Shown: piece by piece, positions 36,797 through 50,205 of the stretch | Layout: each line of letters starts with the position of its first letter | Numbering within the stretch: the first letter of the stretch is position 1 | Source: Golubevia sp. BC0850 | Lineage: Eukaryota > Basidiomycota > Exobasidiomycetes > Golubeviales > Golubeviaceae | Assembly (NCBI GenBank): GCA_012976225.1 | Contig: JAAVVG010000029.1 | Coordinates: 62,001 to 126,000 of the forward strand | Direction of reading: 5' to 3' | Length of the DNA stretch: 64,000 nucleotides | Position numbers and translations under genes: made by a program | Notes under the pieces: generated by a model | What the model was told of the DNA's origin: nothing | Seen by the model: only the letters and a program-made list of their open reading frames with translations | Database searches by the model: none

Positions 36797-39700
36797 ATGA
36801 ACGGTATGGAGGTAGACAGAGATTACGCTCCTCCCCAACAAACTTCTCAGCCTCAATTCAACAATCCAAAACCTGATTCAGGCTCCAATCTCATCAACCA
36901 GAATCAATCCAAAGGTCCAAACTTCAGTTCACACCAAGGCTCAGCTGGTCAGCAAGACATCGAACATGCTCAAGACCAGAAGGAAGAGCGAGGAAGTTCC
37001 AAGAGGAATACCGATCAGTCCAATTCCAATTCCAATCCAAATCAATCAGGTCAACCTTCCAGTTCAATAGAAGCTGAAGTTAAAGCAGATTCTAAACCTC
37101 AAACGCATCGCATCAAACCGATCTTCATCTCTTGTGATACGTGCCGAAGGAGAAAGATCAAATGCATCAGAGAAGAACCAATCTCGAGCTCATCTAGTCT
37201 CAAGGGCAACATCAACAAGGACTCCGGAACTGGTACCAATGAAGCTGGAAATGGGAATGGTGGCCTTAGTTGGGGTGGGAATGAGATGAAGACTCAATAC
37301 GCTCCTGGACCAGAAGGCGGACCTGATTTGAGGTGCAATCAGTGCAAGAGTCAAGGTTCAGAGTGTGCTTTCGACTACGTTTTGAAGAAGCCAGGACCTA
37401 GAACGTGAGTATAAAATTAATTGGTAGAGATAGGAGAGAATGGCTGACCAAATTGACGAGCACGGCCGGAGCCAAAGGCAGGTGGAGCCAGAGGCCAGAG
37501 CTGAAGAGTCTTCTGACCAAGTGGAATTGGAAGGGACCCTTGGATTGCTTCTAGCTGAAATCCCCTGATGAATTGAGAATTAATCAGTCCATCTGAGCCT
37601 GATTTGCCCGCCAAACCTCTTCTGTTGGAATCAAGATCACTGATCTAATCCTGCCCCATTCTTCTTTCTCTCCTTCTCCGGAACCTCTTTTGTACCTACT
37701 TCAAATCGTGGAGTGGGATCAAACGAGAGAAGACTGATTCAGCACCTACCAAGACCAAATCCAGCATCTCGAAGAACGCAACTTCTTCGAAGCGCAAAGG
37801 AGAAGATGTCGAGGCTGAAGGTGCTTCATCATCCAAGAAGGCCACCGGAAAGAAGACCTGTACTGCTACGCAAGAGAAGAAGAGCGTAAAGCAACAGCCG
37901 AAGGAGAAGGGGGCAAAAGGAAGAAACCCAAAATCTAGGGAAACCTCAACTACTCCAGCAGCCTCAAGCTATCCTCCACTTCCAGCCTCTGTCACGATGC
38001 AACACTCTACTCCTTCTTCATCCTCCTCCGCTCGACCTTATAGCCCAGCTCTGCCTCAAGATCTAGGTCCTTCTGCTTCTCATCTCAACTTTCGATCCTC
38101 TCCGAGCCCCTCGCTTACGTTCCCAGGAACCATCGACTCTATTCGAACAGGACAAGCTGGAAGTGGGAGTGGCGGCAGTGGCACTTACACTCCCACAGGT
38201 GGATTGGCTGAGTTGCACATCTCCTCAGCCTTTCCTAGGAATTCTGGAAGTGGAGATATGAGGTCGAGTCTTGCCGACTCAAGTTACGATGCTAGCAACG
38301 CAAGTCAATCCAATCCTCATTCTCGAACTGGATCTTTCGGAGGCAGCATGAACTCAAATCTACTTCAAGCATTTACTCCCTCTAGCTCGACTCCTTATCA
38401 ACATCATCAATCCACTCCCAACGAGTACAATCCACCATCTTCCCATTCTCAACTTTCCATCACCCATTCTATACCTCAATCTCATTCGCATTCTCATACC
38501 CTTCCTCAAGCCGCTGGCTCGATTTCTTCAGTTCCCTCGTCTCTCCCGATGGGTGGAGGACCTTCAGCCTTCTTCGACTCTATCCCTCAGCAACATACTC
38601 AGCCCATCGCAAGTCGACCTCCAACGCATCACTCTCACTCAATTCTTTCGCCTGGTCTGCTCTCGGATACTGGAAGCTCTTCTCAGCAGTTCTCTCACTC
38701 TGGACATTCTCCCTCCGGAAACAGGCCAACCTCTCGTCATCAGAAGAGTGGCTGCCTTCAAAGATCTTCGACGTCGAGAGAGAAAGGACCTAGGTTAACC
38801 AAAGTCTTTGCTCGACCAGTCGAGTCTCCGAGATCTTTGGATGACATAGCGCCGAGGCAGACCTTCCTATCGATCGTCGCTCTCTACTTCTGTCATCTGT
38901 ATCCATTGTTGGTGAGTCGATGTCGAAGTAGCAGAAAAGGGCACTGTCATTCTTCAAATTCTAACTCCTTCCTCTTCTTCCTTCTCTCGAACAGCCTTGC
39001 GTACATCGAGGAACCTTCAGTCACGACCTCTTAGCTCGAAGGGACGAAAGAGACCCCAGTTTCTTGGCTTTCGTTCTGAGCTTGACCGCCTACACTATCA
39101 TCCAATGTCCCAGATCAGTCATTCCAGCTCCCTGGCAGTTTTACCGCAAGCTCCATCAAATCTGCCACTTGACTTCTAGGAGAATGCAAACCAGAAGATA
39201 CGATCCGCCTCAACTGATTCACATCACCACCATCTACTGTGATCACATCTATCTCGGATCAACCGGAGCCAACAACGCTGCCAACTCAACTCTTGGTGAG
39301 GCCATCAGAACTGCAATCACTCTAGGACTACATGACGAGAGAGGCTTGAACGTGAATGGACAGAGGTTACATTCTAACAACGATCTTCCGAGCGCAGGTC
39401 TCGGTCTTGGATTCGGAGGTGACCCTAGTTCCATGGGACTTGGCTTTGGAAACGGAAATGGAATGGGAGGGAACGCTGCTAGCAATCGAACTCCTCCTAT
39501 CGATGCTATCGAGCATGAGCTCCGACGAAGAGTCTATTGGCTGCTAGTAGGAAGCGATACGACGATAGCTGTTCTCCAAAACGAGCCGATCTTCTTGAGA
39601 GACTTCGATAGCTGGGGAGTCGAGTTCTCTAGTGCTGTTGATGATGATTTGATCACAGCCGCTGGATGCTACAGTCAGCCGTGAGTGATTTGCCCTTTTG

Positions 39701-41227
39701 AGAAGGAAGAGAGTCGTCAAAAGGGTCGACTGTATGCCGTCTCGCAGCATTTCAAAGCTAAGGTTTTCAAGTCTCTTCTCCCCTTCACTCTCCATCAGTA
39801 TCGTAGAGCGTGGGCCTAGCATTCTGACAGGATTCCAAACTGTCAGTCGACTTCATCAACTGCTTCGAGAGTTACTGGAAGCCTATCGACAAGACAAAAG
39901 GTATCCTCCAACAGAGTACGCTCACACTCAATCCTCTCTACGATACATCACCTCTTCCCTGGGTCGATGTCGTCAAATTCTCGAGGCAATGCCGGAAGAA
40001 TTGAAGACTCCAAGCATGGTACCAGCTTTCAGACCTTCAGCTCCTCTCAGGAACATCACAAGTTTCCCTGACATCACGCTATCTACTGGTTTCGTACCAG
40101 CCGCAACTGGAGGAGGGAACTACGGTTTCCGACCTTTCTCTGGATTCTTTTCCGATCTCTTTTCGGATGAGAACGCGAATGGAAATGGAAACGGATATTC
40201 TGGTCATCAACAGTTTCAACCTCAAAATCAAGAGACGCCTCCAAGCTTCGCAACTGGAACTCAGATCTGGCCTAGCAACATGTTCGATACGAATGGATTA
40301 CCAAATGCAGATGCCAAGTCTAACTCTAGCGCTCAACCAAGCCCTAGATCTTCAATAGCTCACATGAGTCAATTGAGCACTCCGACCCACGTCCATTCTC
40401 AAAATCCAGTCCAAAACTCCTCGTCAAACTCAAACGGAAATGGCGTCAACCCCTTCCCAGTCTTTCAGTCTCAATACTCTCCTGAACTCTCTCACGCACC
40501 TCTACCAACTCATCAAACACCAGCTCCGAGCATTCAACAATTGAACGCTGCTGTAAATCGAGTCGAGAATTTCATACAGAGTCCGCCTCCGATGCTCTCC
40601 AGTCAACCTCCTCTACTTTCCCCTTGGGCGACCATGAGAGCAAACATTCTTGTCACTGAAGCCATGATCAGATTCGTTCTGGTGGAGTACCGAGATCTAG
40701 TAGACGGTCTTCTTTCTAAGCAAGGAGGAGGACACGAAGGAATGATGAACCCCGATCATTCGGCTGACGAAGAATGGGAGGCTGCTGCCAAGAACATGTT
40801 GGACGTGTTCAATGGGTGAGTGAACCAAGTTCAAAGATGATTGGAAGCTGGAGGCATCGAGACTCACTGACCAACAATCTTTCTTCTCCCTCCTCCCAGA
40901 ATGCCTCTGGAAGCGCTGGCTAGCAACGGCCAATCCATGATCGCGAAGATCATTTACATCGTCTCAGCTCTACTGAATCGTACGTCTGTCAACACCAGAG
41001 GTCATGGCTATCTCTGCGATTTCTTAGCTTTGGTGAGTGCGATCAGGAGTCTTTCAAGTCTATGTCTGAAAGCTGACGGCCTCTCCTCTCCTCTCTCTCT
41101 CTCTCCCCAATTTCTTACTCCCATGTACTAGCTTAGCAAACTCTCAGCAGATAGGGCAGCTCCAGATGGAAATCCCTCCGAATCAACTGATGATGAAGAA
41201 ATGGAAGAAGTTGTGACTTACAATTGA
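36797..41227 (+). CDS. Zn2Cys6 fungal transcription factor with Fungal_trans domain
   Basis: Nuclear DNA-binding regulator with about 1,150 residues. The zinc cluster is CDTCRRRKIKC followed, 56 residues later, by CNQCKSQGSEC; six cysteines are present but the middle loop is far longer than the usual 5-12. A splice (37407 to 37713) joins PGPRT to GIKREK. A long Ser/Gln/His/Pro-rich region follows. The Fungal_trans middle-homology domain starts with TFLSIVALYFCHLYPLLPCV, continues through HRGTFSHDLLARRDERDPSF and LGEAIRTAITLGLHDERGLN, and includes ELRRRVYWLLVGSDTTIAVL. Final exons are 40900-41034 and about 41132-41227. Start ATG 36797 is the first in frame. The target genes are unknown. Confidence 0.88.
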
Positions 41228-41641
41228 ATAACTCCTCCCACCTCTCATCTTCCGTTCCCCTCTCTCGTCCCTTTTCTTTTTGTCCGACTCCCTTCTCATG
41301 CTTGTCTCTGCTTTTTGCTCCTCTTGTTCTCTTCAGTCGGAAATCACAAAGGACATCCTCTCTGCCTTGGTTCCATTCGGTTTTTCTTTTCCTCTTCCCT
41401 TTATCTGTCTCCATTGTTCCCCAGCCCATGTTGTAATCCATCATATTTTCTCTCTTTCCTCCAGGACGCCGTTCTGCCGATGCTCGGAGTGACATCATAT
41501 GGAACCTTCCAGATGAGGCGCAGAGGGTCCACGGAAGTGGAGACTTGGTAGCGTATTAAAGATTTTTCGAGAAGATTTTTCTTCTTCTTTCCTTTCCATC
41601 ACTCAAACCACTACCAATCACACCTTCAAACAAGAATCAAA

Positions 41642-42208
41642 ATGCAATCTACTTTCCAAGAATCCGCCATCTCTGAAGAACAGAGGCTTAAGCAGAATGC
41701 TGAAGCAGCCAAGTGAGTTGTTCTTTCTTGCTTCTGATCCTTGCTGTTTGCCTCTAACCTCCTTCTCCTCTCTCTCTTTTCTCCAGACAAGGAGAGCCAC
41801 AAATCCCAGGATCTGCTGGACGTGAATCCATTCCAGACAAGTCTGTTGATCGTGAGTATCAAGGACCAGATCCGTAGTGGAAGAAGCAGAAGAGGCATGG
41901 CTTGATGGCCTGGTTGGAAGGACAAAGGTGGAAAAAAAACATTGCAATAGCTCAAATACAAACTATTTGTGAAGTGTTGGAGGTCAATGGACGTGGCCAG
42001 TAGCTTAAGAAGGTCCGATTCAACAAGCTCCACTTTGATTCGCAGAAGTCGCAAATCTCTCAAATCTCAGAGCAGCATGCACCTCTCATTCCCCTGCGCC
42101 ATTCTGACCTTTCTGCCTCATTCGCTGTTCCTTCTCGCAGAGCACGATGCTACCACTGGAGGTCCAGGATCTTCAGCTTCCAAGCCAATCCAAGACCCAG
42201 TTGTCTAA
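41642..42208 (+). CDS. Small hydrophilic protein of unknown function
   Basis: Three exons (41642-41712, 41787-41851, 42141-42208) with clean GTGAGT donors and CAG acceptors join in phase into 67 residues, too short and too split for ordinary ORF finding. The sequence starts MQSTFQESAISEEQRLKQNA and ends KPIQDPVV. It is rich in Gln, Glu, Ser, Gly and Pro and has no signal peptide or membrane helix. It resembles the small intrinsically disordered, often stress- or stationary-phase-induced proteins of fungi, but I do not recognise a family. It lies 3'-to-3' with the PROPPIN gene. Confidence 0.6.
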
Positions 42209-42493
42209 ATCTTCGCAAAAGAAGTATTACGCCCTCTTTTATTTTCCTTCATTTTCAATTCCTTTGGTTCACTTTCCCTTCATTTGTTGATATGAATTCA
42301 TGTACAAACACGGCATCACTCTGATTTCAATCAAAATCAAAATCAAATTCAACATCTCATACGTGACAAGCTTTCGCGAGAGCTTGAGTGAGCTTTGAAC
42401 GTAACGAAGTTTTGGTTAAATTGAACTACTAGTAGTACAGTAAGATAAATGAATAGAGAAACAAGAAACAAGTAACAGAATCTTTGTCGATAT

Positions 42494-45400
42494 TTACCAA
42501 CCGTCAATGTCAGTCTCCCCAAATCTTCGATATTCAACCAACCTACAGCCCCCATTCTCTTCCCCTCCAGAGTTGGTTCTCTCTTTCTCCTTCTCTCCAA
42601 AAGTTGGAGAAGAGGTTGAATCAGCTCGATACATGTCGAGGACGACGCTTTCGTCATTCCTCTTCGAAGATGCAGTAGACCTAGATCCAAAGTGGTCTTG
42701 ACTAAATCTTCTACTTGATAAACTTGAATTTGAATTCTCATCGATAGAAACTCTGTACCAACCGCCTGAGGAAGTGACTGCTATTAAATGATATTTCTCC
42801 TCTCCCTTGCCACCTTCATCATTTGAAGTCATCTCGCTCTCTTCATCTTTGAATCCAGCTTTCTTTCCACTTTCCTTTGGAGTTTTCCTTTTAGCATCTT
42901 GGTCCAGATCTTTCGTTCCAGCCTCACACCAATTTAACCAAAGTTTCTCATCTGATCCAACCTCCCCTTTCTTCAAATCTTTAATTCTACCTCTCATATT
43001 TGCCCAAGCTCCTTCAGTTGTTTTCTTCGAACTAGATCCACCACCTCCTATACTTTCTCTTCCTTCCTCTCCGGCTGTCAAATCTGGACTGTTGCTAGAT
43101 CTACCAGAAGAAAGATAATTCTCATCAAAAGAAGAAGATCCACTGGACTCCTCACTTAGAAAACTCTTAAGAGGGATTCTGAATTGAGAGTCTGACCAAA
43201 CCGAACTGAAATAAGTCGGTAAGAGATTTGAAGGGATTGAATTGGCTAAATTTGTTAATTTTGAAGGTAGGAATTTAGAAGCTTTGTTGAAGATTGGTGG
43301 TAGGTTTGGAGAAGATTTGCCAGAGCTCGTACTTGAGATTGGATCTGAAGAGGATGAAGCGGAAGTTGATTTATAAGATTTTTCAGTTGAAGAATTGGAA
43401 CCTGAGGTTGAATATGAAGGAAGTTTGCTGTTGTCTCTCAACTTGAAAATGTGAACCGTACCTTTGTCGCTACCGACTGCCACCATATTCTCATCTGGAC
43501 TGAATTTCATACTGAGAATTCTAGCTGGATCGGTACCTCTTCTGAGTTCTCTTAAGAGAACATTCTTTGGCCCAGCTGCATTGAACTCTTGATTCTCTCC
43601 AACTCCTGTCGACCAGATTCTTAGAACCGTGCCTTTCTCCGAGGCAGTGATTAATTTTGAACCAGAAGGAGAGAGAGATAGAGAGACTATTGGTGATGTA
43701 TGAGCTGCTAGGATTGAAGAGGCGCCGAGATTTGAAGGGGAGGAGGATGTTGGGAAGAGAGGGATTTCAATCAATTGGACGTGTCCGACCTGTCGACCTA
43801 GAATGGCTAGCAAGGCCCCGTAAGTTGCAGTAGGTTTGGAACCACTTCTAGCAGGCTTTGAAGCGAAGATTTTCATGGGAGAAATAGATGCTAGACCAGA
43901 GCCTGAAAAGATTAGACGGATCAGGAAGTCAGAAGACGGACACAGAGAACAAAGTGCGAAACTATACACATCTCAATTCAGATTCAGGCAACTCACCAAG
44001 CTTACTCCTTTTGACCTCTAACCCAGTTCCAGTTCCTTTGCCTCTTGAGTTGGCGTTCGAGCTCGAACCGCTTCCACCTAATCCTGATTTCCCATCCCAA
44101 ACTTCGATGACAGCTCTTTGAACCATACCCCAATTCTCCTCAACGCTTTCTCGTTTACTCTCGTTCAGCTCTTTCGGCTGTGTCCCAACTCCAGCTCCCA
44201 ACTCAAAGACCACAACTTTAGAGTCTAGAACAGCAGCTAGAATGGTTCTTGTAATTAGTTTCCTTTCAGACTTCGTGTCTTTCTTCTGAGTGGAAACTGA
44301 AGCTCTAGATTCCTCTCTTGAAGTTGGAGATGAAAATTGAAATCTCCTGACACAAACTCCTCGAACTGTTTGAGGGAATTCGAGTTCAGCAACTGGTCTA
44401 CCTTTACTTGTAGTTGTCTTCTTCACTTCAGGAATATCTTGGGGCTGTGTTTGAGGATTTGATTGCGATGGGTTCTGAAGATTAGTTGAGGGTCGGGTTG
44501 GTTGAGTAGTAGTATGAGGTTCAGGCTCGTTTACTGGTTCAGGTTCGAAATGATGGCTCTTTGGAGCTGACTCTGGTTTGCATTTCTCTTTCTTTTTCTC
44601 AGAATTGATCTCCTGACCAGAAGGACTAGCTTCGATCGAAGAATCCTCTGTATTTTGACCCAGATCTGTGAATCCACTGGAACTTGATACCTCTTCCGAT
44701 ATCCCTTGAATTGACTGTTCTTCTTCAAATCCCTCGAATTCAGACTGTTTAAGTTCTTTCGTATCCAAGATCTCGTCCTCCTCATTCCCAGCAACTTGAA
44801 ATGGATCGTCTAAACCTGCACTCGAAGCTTCCATTCCTCCATCTATGAGCATGGAAGCTGACGATCTTCTCTCTTCGATCTTTGAATCTGAGAAACTTTG
44901 AATTACTTCTGGTTTTGTTTCTGGCCCATGACTGGAACTCATTGGAGGTGAAAGCTCTCCCGCATCCGAAGGAGATTTGACGAGAGAGTTCGAACCTGTT
45001 GGGATGGCTTCTTTTCCCATCGCCACTCCTTCAGTAGCGGTTTGAATCCCAGAAGTTTCCAAAAGACTTGAAAACGAAGCATCTGGAAGAGAAATTAATT
45101 CAGGATTAACCTCTTGAAAAGTATTTTCTCTTTCATCCTTTTCTTCACCCTTCCCTTCGTTGTTCCCATCTTCATCGCTGTTCTCTTCATATCCCCTACC
45201 TTCTTTGAGATCCGGTTTCTCAACCTCGAATTTTTGCTCTTCGGTTTCATCTTCTATTCGAGTAGAGAGGTTCAGATCCTCTAAATCTTCATCCGGAATG
45301 GCTTCCATCCCCTCATCTTCGTCTTCTTCCTCCTCCTTTGGATGATAGGATCTTCCGATTCCCGGATCTGGTTCTTCAGAATTGGAGTTTGATGAGATAG

Positions 45401-46479
45401 ATGAACTAGGTTCTTGAAGACTAGAGGGCCTAGAAGTAGATTGAGACCGTTTCTCAGGGATCGGTAAAGTTTCTTCTCCAGCTTCCAAGAGAGATGACAT
45501 TGAGACGTTGCCATCTTGATTACCATATCCAAATTGATCTTTTGGATTCACTTCTTTAGAGTTAGAAGAGACATTAGAAGTAGGATTGAAACCATCATCA
45601 AGGTCTTTAGAAGTCGTAGTGGTTTGTGCTAATTGCCATTCTCTAATCCTATCGTAATCTTTAGACCCTTTTCTATCATTAACAGAGAGTACTGCCTGGC
45701 TTTTCAAATCTAAACTAGGTTCTCTACCTTTGCCTTTATCTTTAATTCCAGCATCTCTTCCTACATCTTCTTTAACCCCACGTATCTGACTTGCTTCGAA
45801 TCTAGAAGTCGCATCGAAGATAGTTGAACCTTTCAAACTCGAGATTTCGGATTCAAAATCCTTTGGATTTCCTGAGGCTTCATCTTTCCGAAAGCTTGGA
45901 TCTTGATTGACTACGGCGTCTTGATCCCACAAGATGACTTTGTTGGGAGACCATCTTGGAGCTCGACCACCTCCTACTAGGATTAAAAGAGATGAAGAGT
46001 CTACTGGTTGAACATGTGAGAGAGTGGAATGGAAAGGAGGGAAGACTGTAAAAGGGGTGAGGGGGAAGAGAATGGAGGTAAGGGTGGGAGGAAGACATGG
46101 AGATTAGAGAAAGCAAGTGTCAGCGAGGCTAACACGCGAGCGAGAATACAAATAAAAATTCAAAGACATTGAAGCAACTCAAAGACAAGCTCGAAAGGAG
46201 AAACTACAAGAGAGTCCCTTCAGATGAAGATGACGCAAGAGACTGCGCCGTGCGTCTCTCTGTCTTGTGATGCTCACCTCTTCTAGCGAAGACATTGAAA
46301 GGGCAATCCTGAGCTATTAAGAAGCCTTGAGGAGTTGGAGAAGCGAAAAGGTTGGGTTGAGGATTGGATTGAGAGGAAGAGGTTGGATTGAAGAGATGAG
46401 GTTCAGATTGGGAGAATTCGAGATTGAGAATGCAAGGCCTTGATGGTTTAGATGAAATCGTGTGAGACGGGAATTGCAT
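42494..46479 (-). CDS. PROPPIN (Atg18/Hsv2/WIPI family) with giant disordered insertions
   Basis: WD40-like seven-bladed beta-propeller that binds PI3P and PI(3,5)P2 in autophagy and endosome/vacuole function. Three exons (46479 to about 46278; about 46051 to 43996; about 43897 to 42494) give about 1,220 residues, against 400-500 usually. Blade 1 motifs are ILNLEFSQ, FNVFAR, SSLLILVGGGRAPRWSPNKV and ILWD. A roughly 500-residue acidic/Ser-rich insertion follows. The propeller resumes with PQTVRGVCVRRFQF and ILAAVLDSKVVVFEL. The phosphoinositide motif is LLRELRRGTDPARILSMKFS, with LRRG in place of FRRG, followed by MVAVGSDKGTVHIFKL. A second Ser-rich insertion precedes YHLIAVTSSGGWYRVSID. The end CRLVEYRRFGETDIDGW matches the family's last blade. 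Confidence 0.85.
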
Positions 46480-46773
46480 AATCAGTTATCCCATAAGAAC
46501 ATCAGCTCAGAAAGAGAAAGGATGAAAGTGTTTGATAAGAAATGGAAATGTCGATGAGTCGCGGCGATTTGGCTTCGATTGTCCCACCACTCTAATACCT
46601 CTTTCATCATTCAGGAGGTCCTGCTGCTATCAGCAGAACACATCAAGAACCAAATCTCTGAATTGAGATAGAGACTTTTCATCTTTCTCTTCCCCCTCTT
46701 CCCTCTTCTCTCTTTCGATTCATCTCACTCCTCTTCTTCAAGCTCTACTTCAACGACCTCAACTTCCTCGGTC

Positions 46774-49700
46774 ATGAACGGCTATCAAACCACTGTCTCG
46801 GACGGATTTGGTGGTTTCACTGCTGAACAGTCACGGAACCCTACCAACGGCAAAGGCAAAGAGAGAGAGTACGGAGGACAGCAGCAGCAGCAGCGAAGAT
46901 ACAATCAGAGCAACTCTTACAGCAACCACCAACCTCAACCGCAATCACATCAAAGTGGAGTTCCTTCTCATCCTCAAACCATCTCTCCTTTGGACACGCT
47001 GGTCAAGAGAGGCAAGCAGGTAGCTAGCTCCACCAATCCCAATCAACCACTGCCTTCTTCCTCCCCCGATTCAACAACGAACTATCAAGCGGCGTTTGCT
47101 CTATCTCGAAGGACGAGTCTCAGAAGCCGCACGACTGGTCGGGGACCTGGGAGTGCAAGGCGAGGAGGGGCAGGAGGTTTGGAAGGACAGATTGAACAGG
47201 AGGAGGAGCTGAGACATGCCTTGGATCAAGACGACGATGATGCCAGGAGCCTGAGAAGTATTAATCTACTGGGTGGAGAGAAGGAAGGATCTTCTAGCAG
47301 TAGAGAGAATTGGAATGGGAATGGATACAAGGTCTCAAGTCCAAGAGTGGGCCCAGCAGGCAGCTCCAAACCTGGGAAGTCTCCTCAAAGTGGCTATGAA
47401 GACTATGGAGGTGGACCCCAAAGATTCAAAGATCCTCAAACAAGCCCAAGTCTCAGTTACAGCAATAGAGAAAGCTCGAATCTTCTAGGTGGAGCTTTCA
47501 GAGACTCAATAGCCTCTGACTTCTCCTTCAATTCTATCACCGGCAGTTCCGAAAGGAACAGCATGGCTCCCAATCATCTACTATCGAGTTCAAATTCCAA
47601 TCAAGTTTCTTCTTCGAGCAATCCGACGCCTTACGAGTCAAGCTCTCCTTCCTCACTTCAAAGAAGAGAGTCCGTCGATACAGTCCGATCCTCTGAATTC
47701 GGAGAGAATGGAAGATGGGGCAAGGCCTGGGCTTCCACTTCTGATGATGAAGATTCTCTATGGGATGGAGGATCTCAAATGGATGGAAGCGAATGGGATA
47801 ATGGCTCAAATGCTGATCGAAGGAGTTTGATGGAAAGAGATCTAGATCTAGATGGAGAGGCTCTGTCGAATTCCCTCAAGAGAACTACTTTGACTGCCAA
47901 TCCTACTCCAGCAAGTATTTACAAGAGTGAGATGAAACAGCAACACGAGCAGGATGAGCAGCGGCGACAGCAGGCGCAGACGCAGACGCAATCCAATCAT
48001 CATCAAGTCCAAGTTTCTCACCCGAACAGCAATCCTCAAGTCCATCCTGGTGTAAGCAGGCAGCATATAGTCTCTCTAACTCCGTCGATTGGAAATTCTT
48101 CAAATGCAAGATGGAGCAACGCCTCCCACCAGGATCCTCCAGATTCTTCCTCTTATCTCTCATCGCCCAACCCTCGACCGAAAGATCGAGACAGTGTCTC
48201 GACCATCAGAGGTATGGGCGGAAGTAGTCGGGACTCGGTTTCAACTCTGAGATCTGGAGAGAATGGATCGAACTCGGATCACCAAGATCCCGCCAGAGTC
48301 TACGTCTGGCCGCCTTCTCCAGCTGGGTCCACCGCCAGCTCGATCAGAAGTAGGAACGGAGATAGATTGGGAAGCGGATTGAATCCTGGGTACTCCTCCG
48401 GCTCTTCCTCAGCCACGTCTCTCTCTTCTTCTAGGCAAGGAGGCTACAGCGGGATGAGGATCGTCGAACCTCAATCTGCTGAAATCGAAACCGCAAGTCT
48501 CTATGGCAGCGAAGCTTCCTGGGAATCTCAAGCTGAAGGCGAAGAAGGAGGATACGACACGAATAGCAACGCTCATAGCGATCACAGTGAAAGCTCTGGA
48601 AGCAGCAACAGTAGTGCAGAATTCTACGACGCCGCTGATCATCAAAACCAATACCAACGTCAACATTCACGACCAGCTGGCCCCGTCGCTCCTTCCACGC
48701 TCATGTCTCAGCCTCTCAACACTCCTGTAGTCGGATCTGGAGCCCGGCGGGTCAACCCCTCTAACTTCTCGGATGGTAGGAGAGACTCTTCAGGCTCTGG
48801 AAGGTCTGGCCATCCTACAGGCAGAGCCCCTCCTCCCGCTCCAGGTGGAGGCTATGGCTACTCGGATCCAAATCAAATGATGGGAATGAACACGATAGGC
48901 CGGACCAGAGCGAAAGCCATCGCTGATGCTGATGGAAGAGAGTCTATGGTTTCGGATCTTGACGTCGAGACGTTGAGGTTGGAAATGAGCTCTAGAAGAG
49001 ACAGTACTAGTACTATCGGAAGTAGAATGAGTGTAGGGTCTGTCAAGTGGGGTGAAGATGAAAAGGAAGATCAGCTGAGAGAGTTGAATGGAGGGTTTAA
49101 TGGAAGGAGAAGCTCCGAAAGTAGATATGAGAACAAGAGCTGGGAAGTCGAGGACACTCCAAAAGTTAGCTCTCTCTCGAATAGAGGATCCCTTCAACCT
49201 CATCAGTACGTAAATAGCAACTCTACGGATTCCTACAACAACAGCAACAATACCAGTCTTCTCAATCGACCTCAACCCAATCGACAAGCTTCCGGATCGA
49301 CCACTTCCAGTGGCAACTCAAGTTTCGGCTCTCAGAGTCTAGCACCTTCGAGTTCTTCGGCATTTCTCACTTCTGCCTCTGCTTTATCGGCTCCTACCAA
49401 CAAGCCAGCGCCGACTCCTCAGCCGACTGATACTCGAACTGGTCCCACACAAGCAGAAGAACTCTTATCTCAAGGGATCGCCTATCATGAACAAGGAGAT
49501 CTTTCAAGATCGGCTTACTACTTGGAGAGATCGGCTCGAACTCAAGGTGGATGTGTTGTTGGAATGTGCATGTGGGGAATGGCTCTAAGAGAAGGTTGGG
49601 GAGTCAGGAAAGATCAGAAGCGAGGAGCTGAATGGATCCAAAGAGCTGCTAGAAAAGCTGGAGAAATGATGGGAAATGAAAGCGGTCAACCTAAGAGCGA

Positions 49701-50149
49701 ACAGGAACTCAAGGCTATCAAATCGGAATTGAAGTTGAGCGTCTACGAGCTTGGGAAGTGTTACTGCTATGGGTGGGGAGTCAAAATGGACAGTGAGTAC
49801 TCCAAATTTCTGAAACCATCTCTCGCTTTCTTCTGATCTAATCTTTCTTTTCCACTGCTCAGAACAATTATCATTGGAGTACTTCGAGCTTGCGGGCAAA
49901 CTTGGAGATCCAGACGCCGCTGCTGAAGCAGGTGCCCTCTGGGCTGCTGGAAAAGGTTGCAAGAAGGACTTGAAAAAAGCAGCCGCTTTCTACAGAATGG
50001 CTGTGAGTTGCAGGGATGTAGGCTTTAGGACCCGAGAGTTTTTGATTGTCAGCGGAGCTAACCTTTCTCACGCTCACCTGTCTCAACAGATCGAGGCAGG
50101 CTACGATGGAGTCGGTCTGTCTTGGGTGTATAAGCCCAAATGGCAGTAG
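46774..50149 (+). CDS. Sel1-repeat protein, DSF2/SKT5-like
   Basis: Three exons (46774 to about 49792; about 49863-50001; about 50092-50149) give about 1,070 residues. The first 880 are disordered and rich in Ser, Asn, Gln and Gly. The C-terminus holds Sel1-type helical repeats: AEELLSQGIAYHEQGDLSRS, MCMWGMALREGWGVRKD, YELGKCYCYGWGVKMD and LAGKLGDPDAAAEAGALWAA. It ends GLSWVYKPKWQ, the pattern of yeast Dsf2-like proteins. SKT5/Chs4 chitin synthase activators share the repeats, but they usually end in a CaaX-like motif that is absent here. A role in polarity, bud neck or cell-wall regulation is inferred from the family. It shares a roughly 290-bp divergent promoter with the PROPPIN gene. Confidence 0.75.
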
Positions 50150-50205
50150 CAATATCTCGAAAAAATCACAGCAAAACACTCATCATGCCCTTGGATTATG
50201 AATGA

